A DNA stretch of 12,502 bases from the NCBI GenBank assembly GCA_039190005.1, contig JBCCYM010000054.1, forward strand, positions 1 through 12,502. Direction: 5' to 3'. This document shows, one piece after another, positions 6,030 to 12,400 of this stretch. The stretch comes from JBCCYM01 sp039190005. GTDB taxonomy: Bacteria; Pseudomonadota; Gammaproteobacteria; UBA12402. The notes below the pieces were generated by a model. It had not been told where the DNA came from. It saw nothing but the letters and a program-made list of their open reading frames with translations, and ran no database searches. Position 1 is the stretch's first letter, and each line of letters begins with the position of its first letter. Made by a program: the position numbers and the translations under genes.

Positions 6030-8456
6030 ATGACTGAAAAACAACAATTACCTATTTTACCATTACGTGATGTGGTGATTTTCCCCAATATGGTGATGCC
6101 ACTTTTTGTGGGTCGTCCAAAATCAATTAAGGCTTTAGAAGCTGGCCTTGCTCAAGGTGGCAAGAAAATACTCTTAGTGGCGCAGAAGAATTCTGACGTC
6201 GAAAATCCCGAAGAAAAAGATCTTTACCAAGTTGGCACACAAGCGGCCATTCTACAACTGTTAAAATTACCTGATGGTACCGTAAAAGTGCTTATAGAGG
6301 GTGAGCAGCGTATCGCTATTGAGAAATTTATTCAACATGATGATTATCTCATGGCGGAAGTATCGGTTTTAACACCTATCTTGAAATCAGATAAAAAAAG
6401 TGAACATGAATTAAAAATCATGATGCGTTCAGTATTATCACTTTTTGATGAATACGTTAAATTTGATAAAAAAACGCCGCCTGAAGTATTCAACTCGCTA
6501 AATGGTATTGATGATCCCAGTCGTTTATCGGATATGATCACGGCGCATCTCAATCTAAAAATTGAAGATAAGCAGTCTATTTTGCAGACAGTTGATATTA
6601 AAGCGCGTCTTGAGCGTTTAGTATCGTTGATTCAAGGTGAAATTGATTTATTAAAAGTCGAAGAACGTTTGCGTGGGCGTATTGAAAAACAAATGAAAAA
6701 AAGCCAGCGTGAATATTACCTTAACGAACAGATCAAAGCGATTCAAAAAGAATTAGGAAACGCGGATAAAACTGAAGATGAAATAGAAACTCTGAAAAAG
6801 AAAATCAGTAAATCGGGTATGCCCAAGGAAGCACATGATAAAGCGATGTCTGAACTGAATAAACTTAAAATGATGCCAAGCATGTCCGCTGAAGCCACTG
6901 TGAGCCGTAATTATCTTGATTATTTAATCGCGGTGCCGTGGAAGCAACAATCTAAAGTAGTTATCAATTTAACAAAGGCACAGAAGATTTTAGATGAACA
7001 ACATTATGGTTTGGAAAAAATTAAAGAACGCTTTATTGAATATTTAGCGGTTCAACAACGTACCAAAAAAATTAAAGGTTCAATTCTCTGTTTAGTTGGT
7101 CCTCCTGGTGTTGGTAAAACCTCATTAGGACAATCCGTCGCTCAGGCTACTGGTCGTGAGTTTGTGCGTGTGTCACTTGGCGGCGTGCGTGATGAAGCGG
7201 AAATTCGTGGTCATCGTCGCACTTATATTGGCTCAATGCCAGGTAAAATTATCCAGAAGCTATCTAAGGTGGGTGTGAATAACCCGCTGTTTATGCTTGA
7301 TGAAATTGACAAAATGGCAATGGATTTTCGTGGTGATCCGGCTTCAGCGTTATTAGAAGTGTTAGATCCTGAACAAAATCACGCCTTTAATGATCATTAC
7401 CTTGAAGTCGATTTTGATTTATCTTCCGTGATGTTTATCGCGACGGCAAATACCTTGGATATTCCTCCGGCCTTATTAGACCGTATGGAAGTCATTCGAC
7501 TTTCCGGTTATACCGAAGATGAAAAAATCCATATCGCGCTTGACCATTTATTGGACAAACAGCTTGAAGCAAATGGTTTGGAGAAAAAAGAGCTTAGCCT
7601 ATCACCCGAGGCTTTGCGTGAAATTATACGCTATTATACCCGTGAAGCCGGTGTGCGTAACCTGGAGCGTGAAATTTCAAAAATCTGCCGTAAAGCGGTT
7701 AAAAAGCTTACCAGTAATAAGCGCATGAAATCAGTCAAAGTGACACCTGAAAACATGAATGAATTTTTAGGGGTACAGTTATATCGTTATGGCCTTGCTG
7801 ATAAGGTTGATCAAATTGGTCAAGTGACGGGTTTAGCGTGGACGGAAGTAGGTGGTGAATTATTACGGATTGAAGCAACCGCTGTGCCAGGTAAAGGAAA
7901 AGTTATTTTTACCGGTCAATTAGGCGAAGTCATGCAAGAATCAATTCAGGCGGCAATGACAGTGGTCCGTGCGCGGCTGAAAACATTTGGGATGCGAGAT
8001 GACGATAAATATTTTGAGGAACATGATATTCATATTCATCTACCGGAGGGCGCTATTCCTAAAGATGGCCCCAGTGCCGGTATCGGTATGTGTACCGCGC
8101 TGGCTTCGATTGTCGCGCAAGTGCCGATACGTGCTGATTTGGCAATGACCGGCGAGATTACCTTGCGTGGAGAAATCCTACCTATAGGTGGACTGAAAGA
8201 AAAATTACTTGCCGCTTTGGGTGGTGGCATAAAAGAAGTGTTGATTCCAGAAGAGAACGTTAAAGATTTAGAAGAAATACCAGATAATGTGAAAAAAGGG
8301 TTAAAAATATCGGCTGTACAGCGCATTGATCAAGTGTTTGACAAAGCGTTTTCTCAACCTGTTAAAGCGGCTTCGTCATCTAAACGACGTGCGACTAAAA
8401 CGAAAGCTTCAACAAAGAAAAAAACGGGTACAGTTAAATCTAAAAAACGTAGTTGA
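6030..8456 (+). CDS. lon: ATP-dependent protease Lon (LonA) with a basic C-terminal extension
   Basis: Lon is a soluble hexameric AAA+ serine protease that removes misfolded and short-lived regulatory proteins. The 808-residue chain has the N-terminal substrate domain (about 8-200, starting LPILPLRDVVIFP) and a coiled-coil segment around 205-280. The AAA+ module follows with Walker A GPPGVGKT (357-364) and Walker B LFMLDEID (420-427). The protease domain carries the catalytic dyad S682 in KDGPSAG and K725 in GGLKEK. Residues 780-808 form a Lys/Ser/Thr-rich tail with 12 basic residues in 29, beyond where typical LonA proteins end. Lon binds DNA in other bacteria, so the tail might aid nucleic-acid binding; that is inference. 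The ribosome site is weak (ATAGGG). A repeat cluster starts seven bases after the stop. Confidence 0.98.
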   Translation: MTEKQQLPILPLRDVVIFPNMVMPLFVGRPKSIKALEAGLAQGGKKILLVAQKNSDVENPEEKDLYQVGTQAAILQLLKLPDGTVKVLIEGEQRIAIEKFIQHDDYLMAEVSVLTPILKSDKKSEHELKIMMRSVLSLFDEYVKFDKKTPPEVFNSLNGIDDPSRLSDMITAHLNLKIEDKQSILQTVDIKARLERLVSLIQGEIDLLKVEERLRGRIEKQMKKSQREYYLNEQIKAIQKELGNADKTEDEIETLKKKISKSGMPKEAHDKAMSELNKLKMMPSMSAEATVSRNYLDYLIAVPWKQQSKVVINLTKAQKILDEQHYGLEKIKERFIEYLAVQQRTKKIKGSILCLVGPPGVGKTSLGQSVAQATGREFVRVSLGGVRDEAEIRGHRRTYIGSMPGKIIQKLSKVGVNNPLFMLDEIDKMAMDFRGDPASALLEVLDPEQNHAFNDHYLEVDFDLSSVMFIATANTLDIPPALLDRMEVIRLSGYTEDEKIHIALDHLLDKQLEANGLEKKELSLSPEALREIIRYYTREAGVRNLEREISKICRKAVKKLTSNKRMKSVKVTPENMNEFLGVQLYRYGLADKVDQIGQVTGLAWTEVGGELLRIEATAVPGKGKVIFTGQLGEVMQESIQAAMTVVRARLKTFGMRDDDKYFEEHDIHIHLPEGAIPKDGPSAGIGMCTALASIVAQVPIRADLAMTGEITLRGEILPIGGLKEKLLAALGGGIKEVLIPEENVKDLEEIPDNVKKGLKISAVQRIDQVFDKAFSQPVKAASSSKRRATKTKASTKKKTGTVKSKKRS

Positions 8457-8462
8457 TTTAGA

Positions 8463-8562
8463 TACCCTTCGGTAAACTCAGGGACCACCCTTCGGCCCTT
8501 CGATCCTTCGACAGGCTCAGGGACCACTCTTTGGTAAGCTCAGGGACCGCCCTTCGACTCTT
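8463..8562 (+). repeat. Cluster of degenerate CTCAGGGACC-type repeats after lon
   Basis: Several imperfect copies of a unit of the form CCTTCG-x-AGGCTCAGGGACCACC follow each other here, for example around 8466-8490, 8505-8527 and 8532-8552. The copies differ by single substitutions (GGTAAACTC, GACAGGCTC, GGTAAGCTC). Together with the adjoining block (8563-8739) and the hupB upstream region (8740-8922), this fills the 466 bases between lon and hupB. I see no credible coding sequence in it; translated frames give only repeat-encoded peptides. Confidence 0.8.
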
Positions 8563-8739
8563 CGACCCTTCGACGAGCTCAGGGCAAGCAGGACCACCCT
8601 TTGGCAAGATTAGTAATATATAGATAGATGGCTGAGCTTGTCGAAGCCAAAGCATACAAATTATAGATGGCTGAGCTTGTCGAAGCTAAAGCATACTCAA
8701 GAAGCTTTTTTTATAATTTATGTCCTTCGGCAGACTCAG
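8563..8739 (+). repeat. Composite repeat, copy A (inverted partner at 11511-11709)
   Basis: This block matches the reverse complement of 11511-11709 over nearly its whole length. In order it has the CGACGAGCTCAGGGCAAGCAGG part, the landmark CCCTTTGGCAAGATTAGTAA, and two 33-bp direct repeats at 8625-8657 and 8664-8696. A tail AGAAGCTTTTTTTATAATTT and a degenerate core ending CAGACTCAG follow. The 33-bp units differ at one base (GAAGCC versus GAAGCT) and have a 39-bp period. Each contains GATGGCTGAGCTTGTCGAAG, the family core in opposite orientation to the flanking copies. Conservation of the whole arrangement shows the two copies share an origin. Confidence 0.88.
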
Positions 8740-8785
8740 CGGTGTATAGAGGACTGAGTTATTGAACAATATTCCAAACTTTTAC

Positions 8786-8814
8786 TTGCATTACCGCTAG
8801 CTTATTGGTATAAA
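8786..8814 (+). promoter_or_regulatory. Candidate upstream hupB promoter
   Basis: TTGCAT (8786-8791) and TATAAA (8809-8814) are 17 bp apart. The -10 matches five of six positions but the -35 only three. Transcription from here would give hupB a leader of about 100 nt. It lies downstream of the composite repeat, so hupB would not depend on read-through from lon. Confidence 0.35.
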
Positions 8815-8839
8815 AACCGTCTGGGTGCCATTTGGCTCT

Positions 8840-8869
8840 TTGAGGTGTTTGTGCTGATATTGCTATAGA
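8840..8869 (+). promoter_or_regulatory. Candidate proximal hupB promoter
   Basis: TTGAGG (8840-8845) and TATAGA (8864-8869) have 18-bp spacing, each matching consensus at four positions. The implied start near 8876 gives a leader of roughly 47 nt with a strong ribosome site. This could act with or instead of the upstream candidate. Confidence 0.35.
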
Positions 8870-8922
8870 TACCGTGAGACAGTACAGATATGACTATTAC
8901 AGTTTAATTGGAGTGATAATTG

Positions 8923-9198
8923 ATGAATAAAGCAGAACTGATTGAAGAAATTGCCGCGAAAGCAATGTTGACTAAAGCGGACGCTGAACGCGCGTTTACT
9001 GCCGTTATTGATACCATTGTTGATGCGGTGAAAAATGGTTCAGAAGTTAGTGTAACTGGTTTTGGCACATTTAAAGCAAACAATCGCGCCGCGCGTAGTG
9101 GTCGTAATCCACGCACTGGCGAGACTATTCAAATTGCCGCGTCAAGAGTGCCAGCGTTTAAAGCGGGTAAATCATTTAAGGATGCAGTAAATATATAA
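8923..9198 (+). CDS. hupB: DNA-binding protein HU (beta-type)
   Basis: HU is a small dimeric nucleoid protein that bends and compacts DNA. The 91 residues are the normal length. The N-terminal helices start MNKAELIEEIAAKA. The conserved GFGTF (46-50) precedes the DNA-inserting arm with RNPRTGE (61-67), whose proline P63 intercalates between base pairs. The ATG at 8923 is preceded by TTGGAG at about nine bases. A TTG directly before it is in frame but less likely. Position after lon matches the hupB gene of other gammaproteobacteria, where ppiD commonly comes next. Here two tRNAs and pyrD follow instead. Confidence 0.96.
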   Translation: MNKAELIEEIAAKAMLTKADAERAFTAVIDTIVDAVKNGSEVSVTGFGTFKANNRAARSGRNPRTGETIQIAASRVPAFKAGKSFKDAVNI

Positions 9199-9237
9199 TA
9201 ACGATCTTTCTGTTTATATTGTGCAAGCTGAACAAGA

Positions 9238-9265
9238 TTATCATATGTAAACAGAGCATTATAAT
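9238..9265 (+). promoter_or_regulatory. Probable promoter of tRNA-Val / tRNA-Asp / pyrD
   Basis: A perfect TATAAT (9260-9265) is 16 bp from TTATCA (9238-9243), which matches four of six -35 positions. The predicted start is about 9272, some 17 nt before the tRNA-Val 5' end. No other promoter-like pair was found before pyrD, so this probably drives the tRNAs and pyrD together. Confidence 0.5.
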
Positions 9266-9288
9266 GGATAGCTACAAGTAGTTTATTC

Positions 9289-9364
9289 GGGTGCTTAGCT
9301 CAGCTGGGAGAGCATCGCCCTTACAAGGCGAGGGTCGCAGGTTCGATCCCTGCAGCACCCACCA
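9289..9364 (+). tRNA. tRNA-Val (anticodon UAC)
   Basis: A 76-nt cloverleaf is clear. The acceptor stem is GGGTGCT/AGCACCC and the D arm is AGCTCAGCTGGGAGAGC. The anticodon loop CTTACAA reads TAC, and the T loop is GTTCGATCC. The discriminator is A9361, with CCA encoded at 9362-9364. It reads GUA and other GUN valine codons. A 10-bp hairpin begins inside its CCA. Confidence 0.97.
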
Positions 9365-9392
9365 TTATCAGGAATATGCTAGCCTGATAATG
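9363..9392 (+). other. Hairpin between tRNA-Val and tRNA-Asp
   Basis: CATTATCAGG (9363-9372) pairs perfectly with CCTGATAATG (9383-9392) around a 10-base loop. There is no T-run afterwards, so it is not a standard intrinsic terminator. It overlaps the last two bases of the encoded CCA, so folding would compete with or mark 3'-end processing of tRNA-Val. A role in processing is inference. Confidence 0.6.
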
Positions 9393-9416
9393 TATTGAGT
9401 CAATAAAGCAATCGGA

Positions 9417-9493
9417 GGAGTGGTAGTTCAGTTGGTTAGAATGCCGGCCTGTCACGCCGGAGGTCGCGGGTTCAAATCCCGTCCACTCCGCCA
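9417..9493 (+). tRNA. tRNA-Asp (anticodon GUC)
   Basis: A 77-nt cloverleaf has acceptor GGAGTGG/CCACTCC, D arm TAGTTCAGTTGGTTAGA and anticodon stem CCGGC/GCCGG. The loop CTGTCAC reads GTC, and the T arm carries GGTTCAAATCC. The discriminator is G9490, with encoded CCA at 9491-9493. It is close to the standard bacterial tRNA-Asp. The pyrD start codon is only 17 nt downstream. Confidence 0.97.
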
Positions 9494-9510
9494 TTTATTG
9501 ATGATACCCT

Positions 9511-10533
9511 ATGTATAACTTAATTCGTAAACTACTTTTTTGTTTTGAACCTGAACGGTCACATCAACTGGCTTTAGCCGCTTTAGCGTTTTTCCATCGC
9601 TGTCGTCTTATCGGATTATTCAATCGAAAAATTCCTGATTGTCCCAGACAAGTCATGGGCTTGAACTTTGCTAATCCTGTTGGTTTGGCAGCTGGATTGG
9701 ATAAAGACGCTGAACATATTACCGCGCTTGCGAGTCTGGGTTTCGGTTTTATTGAAGTGGGTACTGTCACACCAAAGCCTCAGGATGGTCATCCTAAACC
9801 ACGTTTATTTCGCTTACCATCGGCACAAGCTTTGATTAATCGCATGGGCTTTAATGGCAAGGGTTTGGCTTATGTATTGAAAAAAATAAGCGCTTATAAA
9901 GGCGATACAATTTTAGGGGTTAATATTGGCAAAAATAAGGTCACACCACTGGATCGAGCAGTGGATGATTATCTCATTTGCTTAGAAGCGGTGTATCCTC
10001 ACGCTGATTATGTCACCATTAATATTTCCAGTCCCAACACCCAATCATTACGAGACTTGCAGCAGGCACATTATCTCGATGAGCTTCTAAGAACATTAAA
10101 AACACGTCAGAATGATCTTGCCCAAAAGCATCAGCGATATGTGCCGCTGGTAGTAAAACTATCACCCGATTTAACAGAGCCTGAAGTCATAGAAATTGCT
10201 GACATACTCTTACGACATCACATTGATGGCGTTATTGTCGGCAATAGTACGAAAGCCCGTGATGGTGTCGCGCATTTGCCACAAGCGCGAGAGCAGGGAG
10301 GGTTAAGTGGACGTCCACTGCTTCATCAATCAACTCAGGTATTAAAGCAATTATCAATGCGATTGCAGAGTAAAATCCCAATCATTGGTTTAGGCGGTAT
10401 TATGAGCGCCAACGATGCCATGAAAAAATTCGTGGCCGGTGCTGACTTAGTACAACTTTACACTGGATTTATTTATCAGGGACCGCCACTTATTGCTGAT
10501 ATTGTTCGTGCCTGCATAGACAAAGGGTTATAG
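9511..10533 (+). CDS. pyrD: Dihydroorotate dehydrogenase (quinone), class 2
   Basis: PyrD oxidises dihydroorotate to orotate, the fourth step of pyrimidine synthesis, passing electrons through FMN to membrane quinone. The 340 residues match the class 2 length, including the N-terminal amphipathic extension (MYNLIRKLLFCFEPERSHQ) that docks the enzyme to the inner membrane. Motifs are NPVGLAAGLDKD (55-66, K65), NRMGFN (110-115), catalytic serine in NISSPNT (S174), VVKLSPD (K216), GGLSGRPL (263-270) and GLGGI with LVQLYTGFIYQGP (313-325). The FMN-side motif reads GNST where TNTT is common. The start has no recognisable Shine-Dalgarno and sits 17 nt after tRNA-Asp, so the mRNA probably arises by tRNA processing. 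An EamA-type transporter gene follows after 6 nt. Confidence 0.96.
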   Translation: MYNLIRKLLFCFEPERSHQLALAALAFFHRCRLIGLFNRKIPDCPRQVMGLNFANPVGLAAGLDKDAEHITALASLGFGFIEVGTVTPKPQDGHPKPRLFRLPSAQALINRMGFNGKGLAYVLKKISAYKGDTILGVNIGKNKVTPLDRAVDDYLICLEAVYPHADYVTINISSPNTQSLRDLQQAHYLDELLRTLKTRQNDLAQKHQRYVPLVVKLSPDLTEPEVIEIADILLRHHIDGVIVGNSTKARDGVAHLPQAREQGGLSGRPLLHQSTQVLKQLSMRLQSKIPIIGLGGIMSANDAMKKFVAGADLVQLYTGFIYQGPPLIADIVRACIDKGL

Positions 10534-10539
10534 TACAGT

Positions 10540-11427
10540 ATGACAGAGTCAACTAAATCACAATTCGCGTTATTATTAACCGTCATCCTTTGGGCCTCAG
10601 CTTTTGTTGGCATTCGTTACGCCATGCGTAGCTGTTCAGCTGGTAGTTTAGGATTGATGCGCTATGCCATTGCCTCCGCGACGATTGTTTTTCCATTCGC
10701 GCGACTCAAAAAAATAAATGTGCCAACATTAAAAGAAATCCCCGGTTTTTTCTTATTAGGTTTATTCGGGTTTGCCATCTACAATGTCGCGCTGAATTAT
10801 GGTGAACGAACCGTAACAGCTGGTGTGGCGAATTTTGTTATCGCGCAAGCGCCCATCTTAACGGTTATTTTTGCTATTTTTATTTTCAAGGATAAATTAC
10901 GTCGATGGGCTTGGCTGGGTTTTTTGTTGAGTCTGCTGGGCGCTTTGCTTATTTTGCTTGGTGAAGCGCAGCATGAGCTTGGTTGGGGCATTGCTTTTAT
11001 TTATCTGGCAACAGTCGTTACGGCTATTTATGCCATTCAACAGAAAGTTTATACAAAAAAATATCGCCCACTTGAGATTACGGCTTACGCGATATGGGGT
11101 GGGACCATTGCCATGTTAATTTATCTGCCCGATGCCATTCATGATCTCAGGCATATCAATTGGCAAACATTTTTAACAATTATTTATCTCGGTGTTTTCC
11201 CCGGTGTCATCGGTTATCTTTGCTGGTGCTATGGTTTTAAATATAATCCCGCGGCAAAAGCCGCGAGTTATCTTTATTCAATCCCCATATTCACGTTATT
11301 TTTTGCCTGGCTGTTTTTATCGGAAATACCGCATATTATTTCAGTGACAGGTGGTTTTGTGTCACTGTTAGGCGCCATTGTCATCGGTCGGTTTGGTACC
11401 GTCAAAAAAGACAGTGCTTCATCTTGA
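10540..11427 (+). CDS. EamA/DMT-superfamily inner-membrane transporter
   Basis: This 295-residue integral membrane protein has two tandem EamA repeats (about 9-141 and 150-286). Together they give about ten hydrophobic segments, the standard architecture of the drug/metabolite transporter superfamily. The first repeat opens with LLTVILWASAFVGIRYAMR, and the second ends with YSIPIFTLFFAWLFLSEIP, both typical. Members export or import small metabolites such as amino acids or nucleobase-type compounds, but the substrate cannot be predicted here. The ATG lies six nt after the pyrD stop, with GGG in the pyrD end as the only ribosome-site candidate, so it is almost certainly co-transcribed. Coupling to pyrD may reflect operon convenience rather than a pyrimidine substrate. 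Confidence 0.9.
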   Translation: MTESTKSQFALLLTVILWASAFVGIRYAMRSCSAGSLGLMRYAIASATIVFPFARLKKINVPTLKEIPGFFLLGLFGFAIYNVALNYGERTVTAGVANFVIAQAPILTVIFAIFIFKDKLRRWAWLGFLLSLLGALLILLGEAQHELGWGIAFIYLATVVTAIYAIQQKVYTKKYRPLEITAYAIWGGTIAMLIYLPDAIHDLRHINWQTFLTIIYLGVFPGVIGYLCWCYGFKYNPAAKAASYLYSIPIFTLFFAWLFLSEIPHIISVTGGFVSLLGAIVIGRFGTVKKDSASS

Positions 11428-11437
11428 TTTTGGCGAG

Positions 11438-11529
11438 AGGTTCCTAAGGCTATCGAGAAAAGGTTCCTGAGCCTGTCGAGAAAAGGTTCCTGAGCCTGTC
11501 GAAGGACGGTTCCTGAACCTGTCGAAGGA
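11438..11529 (+). repeat. Four 23-bp tandem repeats after the transporter gene
   Basis: Four adjacent 23-bp units (11438-11460, 11461-11483, 11484-11506, 11507-11529) share the form GGTTCCTGAGCCTGTCGA plus AGGA or GAAA. The first is most diverged (TAAGGCTATCGAG). They are the family core read in the CTGAG-to-GAAGG direction. The last unit is also the outer end of composite copy B. With copy B and the DUF1543 gene upstream region they fill the 322-bp gap from 11428 to 11749, which holds no other recognisable gene. Confidence 0.85.
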
Positions 11530-11709
11530 GATAAATTATAAAAAAAGCTTCTCGAGTATGCTTTGGTTTCGACAAGCTCAACCATCTATATATTGTATGC
11601 TTTGGCTTCGACAAGCTCAGCCATCTATATAATTATATTACTAATCTTGCCAAAGGGCGGTCCTGCTTGCCCTGAGCCTGCTTGCCCTGAGCTTGTCGAA
11701 GGGTCGAAG
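11511..11709 (-). repeat. Composite repeat, copy B (inverted partner of 8563-8739)
   Basis: Read on the minus strand this block repeats the order of copy A. It has the octamer/core part, GGGCAAGCAGG, CCCTTTGGCAAGATTAGTAA, two 33-bp units with 39-bp period (11595-11627 and 11556-11588), AGAAGCTTTTTTTATAATTT, and a degenerate core. It differs by scattered substitutions, a slightly longer AT stretch near 11630 and a duplicated 15-bp CTCAGGGCAAGCAGG segment. The two copies bracket 8740-11510. Confidence 0.88.
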
Positions 11710-11749
11710 GACACTTGATTTTTTAATATATTCTACTTACAATCAAGAC

Positions 11750-12319
11750 ATGGATACAGAACTAAAATTATTTGCGGTATTATTGGGTGGTTACGCGAAA
11801 CCAGCGCGTATTGAACTCCACGATATTGTATTTACAGTTGGCGAGACCTTAGAAGCGCAATATCCGTATCTCATTCATCAATGGTTTGGTCAGACAAAAC
11901 ATCTACATGTCGATTCTTCAGCGGAATTATCTGTAGTTGATGGTTATAAAATTCATATTGTGTCACAAAAACCTGAACAGGATGAGCAAAGCCCATCACT
12001 TTATTTTGTTAATTTTGGTGGCTATAACCCGAAAGTTTTTGGCGAGAGTCATGAAATGAGTTTTTATGTCGGACATAATCGAAAGGAAATTACTGCTAAA
12101 GCCAAACAGGACTTATGTGTTGGTCAGCACCAGCAGCATTGTGATGACAGTTACGCGATTGAAGTTGATGATATTGTTAAGGTTGATCAAATTGGTCAGC
12201 ATTATATTAAACTTGAACCGACAACATTAGCTGATCAAATTGACATTCAATCACATTATCGCCGTATTGATGTGCCTGATATTCTTGCCGAATCCGAACG
12301 GATAAAATCTAGTTGCTAG
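11750..12319 (+). CDS. DUF1543-type protein with an internal duplication
   Basis: This 189-residue soluble protein of unknown function resembles the DUF1543 family: LFAVLLGGYAKPARIELHD near the N-terminus, then HQWFG (43-47), HLHVDS (51-56) and VDGYKIHI (63-70). The second half repeats the first without gaps. GGY...E.H...F.VG at 13-31 aligns with the same pattern at 90-108 (identical at G, G, Y, E, H, F, V, G). There is no signal peptide or membrane segment. The ATG at 11750 gives the family N-terminus. A TTG frame from 11693 would start within repeat DNA and was refused. No clear Shine-Dalgarno or promoter is visible. It stands alone between repeat blocks, so context gives no function. Confidence 0.75.
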   Translation: MDTELKLFAVLLGGYAKPARIELHDIVFTVGETLEAQYPYLIHQWFGQTKHLHVDSSAELSVVDGYKIHIVSQKPEQDEQSPSLYFVNFGGYNPKVFGESHEMSFYVGHNRKEITAKAKQDLCVGQHQQHCDDSYAIEVDDIVKVDQIGQHYIKLEPTTLADQIDIQSHYRRIDVPDILAESERIKSSC

Positions 12320-12347
12320 TTCCGTGTTCTTCGTCATACCCAAAGAT

Positions 12348-12400
12348 GGTTCCTGAGCTTGCTTGCCCTGAGCTTGTCGAAGGGTCGAAGGGTCGAAGGG
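12348..12400 (-). repeat. CTTCGACAAGCTCAG-family repeat with TCGAAGGG octamers
   Basis: GGTTCCTGAGCTTGCTTG is followed by CCCTGAGCTTG and three octamers TCGAAGGG (12377-12400). This is the family element in opposite orientation to the copy after tig at 3905-3969, including the same number of intact octamers. It begins 28 bases after the DUF1543 stop codon. Confidence 0.85.

Noticed and set aside
8458..8655. Minus-strand reading frame through the repeat cluster after lon
   Set aside because: It encodes only repeat-derived peptide words such as LVEG and SLSKG, a known source of false gene calls. No family resemblance or ribosome site.
8688..8713. Intrinsic terminator (AAAGC...GCTTT followed by T-run) in composite copy A
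   Set aside because: The stem is only five AT-rich pairs with an 11-base loop. It is too weak to call, though the T-run is shared with copy B.
11693..11749. TTG-start extension of the DUF1543-type protein
   Set aside because: It lies in repeat DNA, and the family N-terminus begins at the ATG at 11750.
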